From Trileptium ribeirensis (taxonomy: Eukaryota; Nematoda; Enoplea; Enoplida; Thoracostomopsidae): DNA of 64,000 nt. The stretch lies in NCBI GenBank assembly GCA_030248225.1, contig JASANE010005121.1, positions 62,001 through 126,000 on the forward strand, in the 5' to 3' direction. Below, one piece after another: positions 22,544-34,240 of the stretch. Every line of letters begins with the position of its first letter. Position 1 is the stretch's first letter. The notes beneath the pieces are model-generated. The model was given only the letters and a program-made list of their open reading frames with translations. It made no database searches and had not been told where the DNA came from. Both the position numbers and the translations under genes were made by a program.

Positions 22544-22937
22544 CAACAAAGATCTCCAGAAATATACGCCGACACACCGACCAACAATCTATGATTTGTT
22601 AACAAAGTCGTCGAGCGTACTCTGGAGCTTCAGGTACGCATTCAGGTACGCAGGTACGCATATACTTGGCAGGTAAGTCACTGTCTGTCTGTACCGTAAT
22701 CTCGCACACCAATGATTATGTAAATACCTACCTTATAATGGTGTCAATGATTTTCTGTCGTAAACAAAGATGGTACACAAAGCAATGCTGCGCCATTACA
22801 CAAGACTGTGACATATATACATTTACTAATTAAACAAAGATTCGGTGACTGAAATCATTATTTGAGCTTAAAAGTGGAGATCGAAGACAAGATCAAGTCG
22901 AAACTCGAAAGTACTGTTGTTGCATGTCTATAAAAAC

Positions 22938-23278
22938 TAGTGATGCAACCTGAGCTAATTTTCCGGCCGGGCGGATCCATGGTCCGGACCAGTCTGGATT
23001 GGTTCTTATAGACTAAGTCAAAAATCTATTTTCAGCTGATAAACATAAAGTTTTTATGCCAGTAGTCTACTTCTTGAGGCCTATTTTTAGAGGTAGTTTT
23101 GGCTCAATTCATGTTTAGAGAAATGTCGTCGTAACACAAGCTAAGAAATTCCGCAGCAACTCTGAGTGCCAAATTTAATTTTGGAGAAAAGTTTTGTGAA
23201 TTTGAATTTTTAGATAGGATCAGCGTTCAGAACTGTTCTGGACCGACTAATCTTTAGATTAGTTAGCGAACACCACTA
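22938..23278. mobile_element. hAT-like MITE, copy 1, with perfect 8-bp target duplication
   Basis: The 341-bp element begins TAGTGATG and ends with the inverted form (CACCACTA). It is flanked on both sides by the identical octamer ATAAAAAC (22930-22937 and 23279-23286). An 8-bp target duplication with short TAGTG termini fits the hAT superfamily. It has no coding capacity. Related copies lie at 50110-50425 and 50438-50786. Confidence 0.8.
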
Positions 23279-23286
23279 ATAAAAAC

Positions 23287-25177
23287 TATTAACTCGCAAA
23301 GCAAGGATAAAAAGAGCGGGTGTGGCTACTCTGCCCTTATTAACGTTTTTCCATTCAAATGCAAATAACTAAGCCCGTTCAAGGTCAAATTATAGAATTT
23401 ATACACCGTCAATACTTCAGTGACAATGCTATGGTCATTTTAGTCATATAACAAAAACGAATCACTCTACAGTTCTTCTTCCAATGACCAAAAAGACAAC
23501 AGATTTTGAAATCTGTAATAGATCACAAATGTTACGATAAATTTAAATTGAAAAATGATTTGTACGTAGTACGGCTCCTAAGACTTGCCTTGTTTGATGC
23601 CACCGCGGAAATACAACTCCTTTTATTGTATTTAGCAACCCCGAAAACCTATACATACGTTCGATTGGCCTACATACATCTATATTAGGAAAGTGACAAA
23701 ATGTGTCTATTCTTGCGGATTTTGCGTAGGTACCGTTCTACAGGGTTAACAGATATTATAGTGCATTCCTTGCAGCGCTAAGTTAAATTTTCATTCACAT
23801 TGTTGATGCCTGTACTGTTTTAGTTGGATTAATAACACTAAACACTACATGCAAACTACACGGAATCAGTATGTATTCCACTGCATCCATTTATCATTCC
23901 ATGCGCAGGTACTTTCAAAATAAATAATACAGAACCAAAAAAAAATGAAAACATACATTTTAAAAATGAGCTTCGTCGAACTTAAATCCTTTAAGATTGA
24001 TACCCCAGGAAAAGGTATATATATTTATATATATAAACCCATATATATAACAAAAAGTTTGAGACACTAAAAATTTTCGAATTTAGCTTAACCTGTGTGG
24101 TTTTGCCCGAGTGGGCTAACGGACATGGGAAAAAGTCTCACGAACATGGGAGATTTGGATTGAACAGGCCATGTGTAATCACCTGCAACATGCTCTGTGT
24201 TTGATGTATATATATAAACCCTAAATTCTTCATGCCCTGAACGCAGCTATAGCCACGCAAATGAAAAATGACTGTCTTGAAAATCGGAAAACCCTTGTTA
24301 CCCCATGAAGTTATTGAATAGTTAAGTTGGACTCTAGATACCAAACTAATCGTATTTGTTATACTTTATTCCTAATACCAACAAGTGTTTATTTCAAAAC
24401 ATTCCATGCAAAAATCCATACATGAGAAAATAAACAACATGAGAAAATAAACAACAAACAGTGCATGGACTGGGTCTTCACAAAAATCAAAATAGAGGAC
24501 ATATACATGACAGTTCCAGAAGGGATGAAGAAGCGGCCGCCGCTCCGAAGCTTTTGCAACGAGTTATTTTTCTATTAATTTGCATTATTTTCGTATCACG
24601 TGACAAGTCACTTCTGAGATAAATTTTTGGGACCGTTGTGGCCAGCATTCTTTTTGACGTCTGCTTATTGTTTTGCGGTGCTGCGAATGCGACTGAGCAG
24701 CGCGCAAGACTAGCTCTACTCACTACAGAATAAGCCAATCGTCTAGGAAAGCCAGCAAACAAAATGTTTATTACAAAGACATAGAACACAAATAAGGCAC
24801 CTTTTTTGTAATTTAGCTAAAACCTGGTGCTTTTTGCCAATGGTTTTAGCTCTGATCTTTAGTCCCGTTTAATCCACAATATGCTCTAACACTTTTGGCT
24901 CTTCTTGATTTCTATTATGGTTAAGAGTTAGGAATCGCCAATTCTATTTCCCTCTTGCGAGGTCGATACAATTCTTATTCTTACCGGTTCCCAAACCAGT
25001 ACGCATAATAGAAATGTTGCATAATACTTCTAAGATACGCCTTTAGAGCCATATCTAAGGTATATCAAACAGTATTTTCGGCGTCACATTTGGGTTGATG
25101 CCGACTCATTATGTCGTGCTGTTGCGCTGATCGCATTCGTTAACTATAACATACGCTACAGGCCAGTAGAAAAATAA
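23287..25177. other. AT-rich intergenic sequence, one weak tRNA-like motif
   Basis: No gene is recognised. At about 24100-24165 the plus strand reads gcccgagtgggctaacgg, resembling the A-box/D-arm of tRNA-Leu or tRNA-Ser, followed by a poor B-box-like stretch. This may be a SINE or tRNA pseudogene remnant. The open frame 24487-24789 (minus) has no family I know. Confidence 0.35.
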
Positions 25178-26300
25178 TCAGGGATCGGGCAGCGTCTGCG
25201 AGTCATGAAGCAGCCTTTTGAACGTCGCTACGTTTGGTACAGTGACCACATGTTCCGGGAGCCGATTCCAAAGCCTCAACACTCTCTCCATAAAGTGAAG
25301 ACGGCAGTCAAGTCGAATAGTTCAATTTGATTGTAATTTGAAATTCTGTGCTCTTAGATTAAAGCCCGTTTGGTACCCAAACAAACGATCCCAGTCATAG
25401 TCCGTAACGTCATGCAGTATTTTGTAAAGCAAAATCAAATCAGCCCTGCATATCTTTGTAGATAGGAATTGCAGTTGAAGTCGGCGCAATCGTTCCTCGT
25501 ACTGAAATGGGCGAAGCCACGATATAAGCTTGGTCGCATGTCTCTGGACCCTTTCCAACACTTCTATATCAAGACAGAGGTATGGCGCCCATGCACAAAT
25601 TCAATACTCCAATTTACGTATAATACAGATGGCACTAACTATCCATTTCCCAGTAGCTCCAATTTCTTTTTAATAGCTTCAACGTCCTTTCAGCCGCTGA
25701 GGCCACTTTTAAGCAATGGCGACTGGAATTCATGTCAGAAATTCCCAAATCGGTAACCTCTGCACAGTTAGGTATAATCTCGCCATTGATACTATACAGA
25801 GTATTGGGATTTCCATAGCCAAAAATGGACCGCCGCAAATTTTGACACATTAAATTCCAGCAACCAGGTATCAGCAAAGGCGGCTAATGATATCAATCAA
25901 GTCTGTTGCAGACTGTCTCGATCAATTTCTGGAGCTTTCCTATGGAGGCAACGCAGCAACTTAGTATCATCAGCAAATTTCCATACTGCACTTGATACAA
26001 ACTCGTCTAATTCGTTAATAAAAAACAAGAAAAGTATGCGTCCCAACACTGTACCGTGTGGCACGCCAGACTTAACAGCACACTTTGACGACACAGTACT
26101 GTTTATAACAACCGTCTGTGTCCGGTTCGATAAGAATGCTCGCAGCCAGTCGAGTAGCGGCGCTTTTATGCCGTAAGAAGCTTCCAAAGCAGGCGATTAT
26201 GCGGCACTATATCAAATGCCTTACGAAGATCAACGTATATAGCATCTGCACAGTTGCCATAATCGAGAATACGTGTCACAGCATCAAAATAACCGATTAG
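25178..26300 (-). pseudogene. CR1-type LINE fragment 1 (RT to C-terminus)
   Basis: Minus-strand reading gives motif A (AIYVDLRKAFDIVPH), the block LLDWLRAFLSNRTQ, motif B (SGVPHGTVLGRILFLFFINELD), motif C (WKFADDTKLL), then ERVQRHATKLI and a C-terminal block ending RLWNRLPEHVV...TFKRLLHD with TGA at 25178-25180. It is split over three frames, so it is a 5'-truncated, frameshifted copy. Catalytic Asp residues are still legible. Confidence 0.85.
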
Positions 26301-26548
26301 TTTTACGCATCAATACGTACATTTTCACTTCCATGGTACAATTTGAAGAGGCATAATATACAATATACGAGATTTAATTTCCCTTTTTCGCAACGATTGA
26401 CCATAATCACCTTTGACTAGATAGCACCCCCAATCGAACGATCTTTGGAAACCATCTGGCAAAACCGTATTATTAAAACACAGTTGATCAATCGAATCGC
26501 ATACAATTGCCTCAGATGATCTGAAACATCATGACAGGACGACGCAGG

Positions 26549-27340
26549 CTACAGTTCTGGAAGGCACCCGGAAAGATGAAGACGCAACTTAAAGCATGAG
26601 ACCGATGGAGCACACACCACCGAAGCCGGTAAATCATTCCATGCAGAAATGACGCGGTAAGCGAATGAAAAGCGAGAAATGTCCAAACGGGGGTGTATGC
26701 GCGGTTTCAGCTTGTATGGATGGCCCCGTAAACGATCATTTTGTACGAACTCAAACCATGTTGTAACGGGGAAGTCAATGATACCGTGAATAGATTTAAA
26801 TAAGAATATTAAGTCCGCCCTAAAGCTATGAGTTGCTAACGTTTGGAGGCGAAGAACACGTAAACCATCATAAGGTAGATGGGACAAACCGGTAGGTAAC
26901 CATTTTTGTAGCACGTCGTTGCACCCGTTCAATTAGATTAACGTCCTTATGATAGTGTGGACACTACACACATGAAGCATATTCTAATCGTGACCTTATA
27001 AGCGACCTGTATAACATTAGGAACACCTGCTTCGTTAAGCTTTTAGACGTTCGTCGGATGCAGTCCATAACATATTCGGCGCGTTTAATGATGGTAGCAA
27101 CATGCTCAACTGCTTTAAGGTTTATAGCTATTATTACACCGAGGTCTTTTTCGGACGACTTGTTGGGTATCACTTCGTTTAACATTCGGTATGTATGACA
27201 TGGATTATTTTTGCCAAAATGTAAACATGCTGATTTTGCAACACTAAGTTGCATGAACCACATAGATGCCCAAGCTCCGAGAGCGTCAATGTCTCGCGCA
27301 AGATCCGAAATATCAAAATTAGTCAGGGAAGAGCTGGAAT
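26549..27340 (-). pseudogene. CR1-type LINE fragment 2 (post-RT C-terminal region)
   Basis: It starts within the segment after motif C (ALGAWASMWFMQLSVAKSACLHFGK) and runs through EKDLGVII and LYRSLIRSRLEYAS. A frame change leads to a block ending VISAWNDLPASVVCAPSVSCFKLRLH. Sequence differs markedly from fragment 1, so it is a different LINE family or subfamily. 5'-truncated. Confidence 0.82.
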
Positions 27341-27417
27341 GTATTCATCGAAAAAGAAGGAAGTAACGTCTCGTATCGGAGCGAAGCTAGATTGCGATTG
27401 AAAAAACAATTAATAGA

Positions 27418-27790
27418 TTAAGAACGTAATACATCAACGTCATGTAGTTGGCGTTTGAACAATGACAATGAAGGATCGTTAACTACATCAAAAGGAAGAG
27501 CGTTCCATAAGCGGACTACGCGATGAGAGAAGAAATGTTTTCGCCCATCTACAGTGTCTACAGTCTCTAGCTTAAAGTTCTGACCACGGGTACCAGCATA
27601 TCCAGCGGCGAAGAATCTAGTAGAATCAACACCAACACCCTCATGAGTCATTTTGTACATTAATATAAGATCGCTACGTATTCATCTAGCCTCCAACTTC
27701 TAGATACCGAGGTAGGATAAGCGATCGTCGTAAAGAAGCTGTCGAATAGCAAGAATAAGCTTGTTAGCGAGACATTGGACTTTTTCAATT
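27418..27790 (-). pseudogene. CR1-type LINE fragment 3 (extreme C-terminus)
   Basis: The intact part reads from MYKMTHEGV to VVRLWNALPFDVVNDPSLSLFKRQLH. Upstream in the same frame KVQCLANKLILAIRQLLYDDRLSYLGI is followed by two stop codons. A short, dead 3' end of another LINE copy. Confidence 0.8.
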
Positions 27791-28059
27791 TTAGTTGCAG
27801 CTCACATGATTTATATACTCCCAATGAAACCTAATTGAGTTCGGTACAGCAATTTATTTTTCGTAGCAAATTCCATCAGTTGCTTTCCAACTATTCTCCC
27901 ATTACTTTCCAACTATTCTCCCATTACTTTACACACACACCATGTTAAACTTATTGGTCGATAATTTTCTTTCTTATATGAGCCTGACTGCTTCAATATT
28001 GGAGTCACGAATGTTAGTAAATAGTTAATACAGTTAGCCACTCATCACTCATCAATTGC

Positions 28060-28575
28060 CCACGGATGGCTGACAATTACACGAGCATCTGATTACCTTT
28101 TTAAATTCCTTAGAATTACGCTGAGTACTGATCTTATTTAATCGGCAGCACCTGGATGGCCGAGCACCGCATTAACTTCGACAATAGCGATTAAGAATTA
28201 GGTTAGCTGATACTTCATTCACAGCTCTTGTGAGTTCATACAGCTCGCCCCCGTATGGCTGACCAAATTCCTTAGAATTACGCTATTACTGCCGTTATAT
28301 TAATATAGCTGTCTTCGGATGGCTGACGAACTATGCTATTATAAGAACTGTGTAGTAGTGGCGAGCTACTATCCAGTTATTTTCTGAAGTGCTCCGACCC
28401 CCGGATGGCTGATCGAATAGATTCCGGCCCCCGGATGGCTGATCTAATAGAGATTCCGGCCCCCGGATGGCTGATCGAATAGAGATTCCGGCCCGCGGAT
28501 GGCTGATCGAATAGAGATTCCGGTCCGCGGATGGCTGATCGAATAGAGATTCCGGCCCGCGGATGGCTGACCGGA
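28060..28575. repeat. Tandem array with 32-bp core (28396-28571) and flanking scattered units
   Basis: From 28396 to 28571 about six units of 32 bp repeat, each with ggatggctgatc and aatagagattccgg (first unit 2 bp shorter). Looser units sharing ggatggctga occur at about 28063, 28252 and 28317. Some are joined to a repeated phrase attccttagaattacgct (28106 and 28269). Units become more alike toward the right end, as in an array growing from one side. Confidence 0.85.
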
Positions 28576-28599
28576 ATTAGTAGTACGGAACTATCGGTG

Positions 28600-29279
28600 G
28601 CTAGATGGGGTAGCCGAATCCTCGCCCTTTACTCACCCGGTCTTCTCAAGAATAACATCACTTCTTAAGCCGCCCCTTGTAAACCCGAAAATAGTAGCAA
28701 AAAGTGGGAACTAGCGTAATTCTTTACGCTGTAACTATTGAGCTTGGACGCCGAACGACCCTGTCGATAACAAACACACTCTCACTCCACCTCAACAACT
28801 ACACAACTGCACGAAAGGAAAAACTGAAAAACAAGCCAACTGTATGTTAGATAAAATAAGAAATTAAAGCAAAATATGCAAATTAGGTAGGAATTAAGGC
28901 GAAAACAAGAAAACAGAAATATACTAAGAACGTAGAATGGAGGGGAATATAATGATTGAAAAAGTGAAAACTCAGTTGTTGAAAAGGGAGATTTTTAAGT
29001 TTTCGGTATCTTGCGACCCCTGGTAGCCTAGAGACGCCCAACAAGTATATCAGCACAATAACCCGACCAACACGTGTCATCTACAAGCCACTAGTGCTAG
29101 CCCGGTAAGTATATACGATAAATATAACAATTAAAAACAATTATTGTGCAGATCCGCAACTTCGTAACTTCGCAACTTCGTTAACTAATAAACCATATTG
29201 CACGAATTATTTATGCAATTAAACTTAAAATTTTGAACAAAATAAGGTCGTACCTTAAGAGGGTTTAGAGGCGCTTGCC
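28600..29279. other. Sequence between tandem array and LINE fragment 4
   Basis: No gene is seen. It probably includes the 3' UTR of the minus-strand LINE fragment 4, which ends at 29280. A short direct repeat (cttcgtaacttcgcaacttcg) lies near 29158. Confidence 0.35.
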
Positions 29280-29720
29280 TTAGCGTGGCATTCTCCGCAC
29301 ATCTCCCAAATTATTTTTGAACTTGTCCAAATTTTGTGAAAGAACAGTGTTGCTGTCAAGCATATTCCACGGCGCGATGATACGACAAGAGAAGAAATGG
29401 CTACGAATGTTAGTCCGTATGTTTGGGTGAAAGAGTTTCATCTCGTGACCCCTCAAGATGCGATGCGGGCGAGAGAAATGATCGTCAGGTTTTAGAATTG
29501 TTTCATGATGCAAAATTTTGTAGGCATTGACCATATCAATAGTATCCCGACGGCATTTAAGAGACGACGTTTCGTCAAAATGGTAACTGTTTGAGAGGTG
29601 AAGACATCTGTGTTGGATTTTCTCCAAACGTTCAATTCCATTGGCGTATTGTGGGGACCAAATAACTGCTGCATATTCCAATATAGGACGTACTAGTGCT
29701 TTGTATATCGGCACAATGAC
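29280..29720 (-). pseudogene. CR1-type LINE fragment 4 (C-terminus)
   Basis: An open stretch of about 144 codons reads PIYKALVRPILEYAAVIWSP, LEKIQHRCLHLS and FFSCRIIAPWNML, the post-RT region of CR1/Jockey-type ORF2. It lacks RT motifs and a start, so it is a 5'-truncated insertion. It is the fourth such piece in the same orientation within 4.6 kb. Confidence 0.83.
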
Positions 29721-29767
29721 CGCAGCATCTTAAGGACCCAATTCTTTAGGGTAGGGACCAATTAATA

Positions 29768-30196
29768 AGTGATTTTGTGAAAACTAAAACTTTTACTTTG
29801 AAGTTAGGATTTTTGGGGGAAGTTTTACACCCGGGAACCAGTAGATAGCCTACCACACCCCCAACAATTGCATTTGACACTGGAATTTAAGAAAACATAT
29901 ACATCACCTATATCTTATAGCCTAGCTATGTAATACCGCATTATATTTACCGCTGCAAATGTATAATTATTATTATTAATTGTTGATGTATAATAGTGAT
30001 TTTGTGAAAACTAAAACTTTTACTTTGAAGTTAGGATTTTTGGGGGAAGTTTTACACCCGGGAGCCAGTAGATAGCCTACCACACCCCCAACAATTGCAT
30101 TTGACACTGGAATTTAAGAAAACATATACATCACCTATATCTTATAGCCTAGCTATGTAATACCGCATTATATTTACCGCTGCAAATGTATAATTA
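29768..30196. repeat. Direct duplication, two 202-bp copies at 227-bp offset
   Basis: Copies 29768-29969 and 29995-30196 run from agtgattttgtgaaaac to tgcaaatgtataatta. I see one difference (gggaaccag against gggagccag). The 25-bp spacer is ttattattaa-rich. Near-identity implies a recent tandem duplication, or an assembly duplication. Confidence 0.92.
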
Positions 30197-30199
30197 CAT

Positions 30200-30914
30200 T
30201 TAATCCTTGCAAATGTAAAAATAGGGCAGGGTATAGAAATTCGCTTGATGCGTTGGCGAGCTCGGACGTAGTCAAAAGTAGTGAAAGGCCCAAGCAAAGA
30301 TCTATATAATTGCTATAAAATAGTGTAATAGATTATCCATCTGTTGTATAAAGCTGTAGACTTGATACAACAAATTGTGAATTTTGGCGAAGTTAGTGAG
30401 TTTTCAATGTGTTTTTCAGTCGTACGAGGCAGGACTTATGAGTACGGTGATCATAGTGTAGCAGAGAGTTTTAAGCTATTGCGTAACGACCGATTCTTCG
30501 TGGTTTAGATTACCAATCGTTACGAAATGATCACATACTATCAGGGGCGCAGCATCCATCTCGAAAGTGGGCGTGTAACTCTGGTCATCTGCATCTTAAC
30601 TATAAAATATATTGAGAAGCTGGGTTTTGCAAAACACCAAACATAGGCATCAAACTTCAATTCTGATAGGTCGTTCACGATATAATTTGGGAACGTAAAT
30701 TGATGCATAGCGATGAATATTTAAGCAACTCGAGTATTCGCCATCTGGAATACGGCTGGACAGTACTGCATAAAGTACTATAGTTACCCCGTCAAAAAAG
30801 TTGAGGGAAGGTAAATACCTCCTCCTCTTTTGGTGCTGCACTCCTGCATACTATTAGAACTCAGCGAGTTTAAAGTACGATAAACCAAAGTCACCTGCGA
30901 CGACATTTTGGATA
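30200..30914. other. Intergenic sequence without recognisable features
   Basis: Ordinary mixed composition between the direct duplication and the purine-rich region. No gene, RNA or transposon motif was identified. Confidence 0.35.
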
Positions 30915-33900
30915 TATATGGGAATGAGACGATCCAGTGTAGGAAGAAGTATAAGAATAAGCAAAATATTCAAAATCTGAATTATCAAAAAGAAATCAGG
31001 AATCTTTTTTAACGGAAAACTACTTAAATGGGGTAAACGAAAAATGAAATGTGTAGCGAATCAAGAATTTAAAAAATCGGAGAAACGTTGGGGATCACTA
31101 AGCTGCAGAGTGTTGAGAGACAGTAAAGTACTAAAACAGAAAAATATTGTTAAATGAGAAAATGCTTCTGTAAGAGAAAATGGCCAACGAAATTAATACT
31201 AAAAAGCAGGAAAATTAACAGCAGGAAAACGAAATTATTGGAAATTAAAACTTGAGGAAGGGAACACTTGAGATACGACATAATTCTGAAAATTTAGAAA
31301 CCGTAAAATTATCGGACATAAAGCGGCGAAGTAAATGTGGACAAATGGAAAAGAGTTATCAAATATGAAACATGAATTGGGAAAATTTTGGCAGGTTATA
31401 GTCACTTAAGGATTGTAAGAAGAAACTCTTGAAATGTTGGCGATATATCAAGAAATGTTTAGGAAGGAAAAACTAGTAAATGGGAAGCACAAGATATGGA
31501 AAATGACGGAAAAGTGGAAATTTGGGAAGCCAAAAACTTGGAAATCAAGCAAATGTTGAAAATCGGAACTATGAAAAACACTGAGGAAACAGTAGTGTAG
31601 GCAGATGAGAAAATATTAGAAAACGGGAACTTAAAAGGATGTGATAAATTGGAAAATCCTGGAAAAAGGTAGGGAACTTGAAATATGGCAATCGGGGAAG
31701 TATTCAGAAACGGTATACATGAAACTAGAAAATGTTGCGACACGATACACTTAACAATCTGAAAACCGCAAGGAACGGCAAAAGATTTATAACGACATGC
31801 TTGGCAAATGTTAGAAAAAGGGAAAATGGTTAATCAGACAACAGACAAAATGCAAAAACTAGAAAACTCTGGTAAATGTAAGATACTGGGAACGTAAATC
31901 TACTTAACGAGGATACTGGGAAATGAGGATTAGTAGGAAACGTGTAAACGTTGCGAACGGCAAGACATGATATATATTGGGAAACGAAGGATTAGGGAGC
32001 TGGCAAATGTTGGGAAACGGAAAATGTTGCCATGTGGGAAACTAGAAATTGTTGGGAAACAGTAATGTGGGGGTAAGTAAATTGTGGGTAAACCGAAAAT
32101 TTGTGAGTCGGCAAGGTGAAAATGACAATGGTAGGAATTCACAAACGTGAGACACGAAAAAGTGTTTAAAAATGGAAACAGTGCCGATTGGAAATTTTGA
32201 TAAAAACAGGAAAATTTTTGAAATCGGAAAACTAGTTATTTGGGTGACGCTGGATATGAAAACTGACAAGATTTACTAGGAAGACGCGGAAATATAGAGA
32301 CGCGAGAAACTAAAAAATATTGGAGAACACTACCTGGAAACCATTGGAAAATGTTAGGGTATAGTAACGAAGAAACTACTGGCGAACGAGCAGTTTGAAC
32401 GGAAAATTGTTCGGAAATGGGAAACATCAAACGGGCAGATAGGAAGGCATTGGGAAGGCAGACGCATGGAAACGCAAAAGTGGTCTAATTTTGGACACTC
32501 TAGGCACGGAAATGTAGTGAAACATAAAAATGAAAATAGGAAAATATTTTTGGACCTGAAAGTTAGAAAACGAGAAATTTCTGCAACCGGGGTAGTGCTT
32601 ACCTTAGACTAAGACTAAGGCTTAGGCTTAGTATTTCGAGAACGGCATGCTTTATTTCAGCCCTCAAATGTGCTGGCCGACTGATTTATGCGATTGACGT
32701 TTTAAATTATACTATAACGGTCGAAATACAAATTTTTAAATGTCTCCAAGGCGACAAATTCAAATTTTGGCAGGGCTACATCGTGGAAAGATTCAAATTT
32801 TGGACAAGTACAATTGTTGTCAGACTCCAAGGTAAGAATTCAAACTTTGACGCGTGTTTTAGCTATAGTCACCGGAGGCTATCTCAAACAAAATTCCTAC
32901 TCCTTAGCGCAGACTGTTCATGCGAAACCTCACAGTCACGTAAAAACCTCTAGCTGTCTGGGGTGTCTAGAAGGTATATGCTGAAACGGCGTACGCCTCA
33001 CGAAACAGTTGGACAGCTTAGAGTCGTTTTACACACAACTTCACTTGAAGACCTCATAGGAACCGGTGAAATCTTGAAAATCGGAAACATGGAAAATGTT
33101 GGGAACAATAAAATTTGTAATGAGGCTTTCAAAAAAACACCGCGCAAAATAACACATGTTTGTCCCCTCGCCTTTTGTCACTATCTTGGAAACTTTGGAC
33201 TCTTTTATGATGATAGTTTTGTTATGCATTATAGCAAACAATTACATATTATTTAGAGATAAAAGCGGTCTTCATAATCGTAATGAACGAACCAAAGTGT
33301 GTCAGAACGCTACGATTGTTAAACTGTTGTATAGGCATTGTTACAGATATTCGTCCTGACGCTACGTATGTTCCAACATAGTTTGTGAGTACTGTCTGCA
33401 GGCAAAACAATATAGTCCAAGAAGACGTACAAAAATGTGTCGTTTCGTACGCACCATAGTTTGAATGTCTCATAAATGAGAGAATGTGGCAATGTAGGAA
33501 ACTTTGAAAATGGTGAGAACCGGTGAAGCAAGAAAACGGGAAATACCGGGCTGTAGAAATTTTGGAGATAAGTGTTTGAAAAAGATAAACATATAACTAG
33601 CAAATTTTGGAAGCTAGACACATGCAACACAGAATAACAGGGCACCAGAAAGCTATGAAACTTCTGAAAACATGAAGCTTTTCTACTCAGCATGCTAATA
33701 AATGTTAAAATAAGAGAAGTGTAGGAAATGGAAAATGTTAGAAATGGACAATCATTTAGCCAGGATCTCGCAAGGTGGGAAATACTGGGAAACAGTTAAG
33801 GGTATCAACCGAAAAAACGTTGGGAAACACTAAAGTATAGAAAACTGGAAAATTATTGGGAGTGGCGAAGGACGAAACTGTTGGGAAACATTAAGCTCTT

Positions 33901-34240
33901 GAAATTGGCAATGTTGGAAAACGTGAATATTTGAAAGCGAGAGTGTTGGTCGCAGGAAAACTTAGAATATGTTAGGAAACGGTAACTTGTTAATTTGGAA
34001 AGTGGTAAATGTTAAAACGGAAAACTAAAAATGAGATAATGCTGTGAAATCGAAAAAATCCAATTTTGGAAACGGACACTAGGTAGAAAACGGAAAAATA
34101 TTTGTAAGTAAAAAATAGGAAAATGTCATGAAACGGTAGATAAAGGAAACATAAAAATGTTTCGAAATTTTAAATTTAAGAGAATGAAAACTGTTTGGAA
34201 AATAGAAATTTGGAAATCAGGAAAATTGAGATCTAAAAAT
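30915..34240. repeat. Purine-rich degenerate repeat region (GGAAA-type)
   Basis: The plus strand is dominated by degenerate gggaaac / ggaaaatgttgg motifs spaced irregularly by about 10-15 bases (clearest 30915-32590 and 33480-34240). The middle (32590-33480) is interrupted by ordinary sequence with a short attcaaattttgg repeat. Long minus-strand open frames here (for example 31459-31743, 31930-32142) are Phe/Pro/Ser-rich translations of the repeat and not genes. It looks like a heavily decayed satellite. Confidence 0.7.

Larger units (their letters stand above)
18480..22670 (+). mobile_element. LINE A, CR1/Jockey-type non-LTR retrotransposon, degenerate
   Basis: Two consecutive reading frames: an ORF1 with a PHD-like zinc motif, and an ORF2 with APE-type endonuclease, reverse transcriptase and a C-terminal block ending NAPSVSSFKHRL. 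This is the standard layout of CR1/L2-group LINEs. A 3' UTR with a perfect hairpin (22526-22543) follows, then a short tail of caggtacgcat-type repeats (about 22630-22665). ORF1 has one nonsense codon and ORF2 has two frameshifts and one nonsense codon, so the copy is dead but recent enough to align end to end. The 5' boundary is approximate. Confidence 0.85.

Noticed and set aside
24100..24165. tRNA-Leu/Ser gene
   Set aside because: Only the A-box/D-arm part is convincing; the B box and acceptor stem are not, so it is at most a pseudogene or SINE relic.
28396..28571. CRISPR array
   Set aside because: The 32-bp units are directly contiguous with no unique spacers, and the genome is eukaryotic.
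31459..32430. Several minus-strand Phe/Pro/Ser-rich frames
   Set aside because: Translations of the purine-rich degenerate repeat; no start context, splice sites or domain.
33319..33693. 124-residue minus-strand frame
   Set aside because: Partly within the same repeat; composition follows the repeat and no domain is seen.
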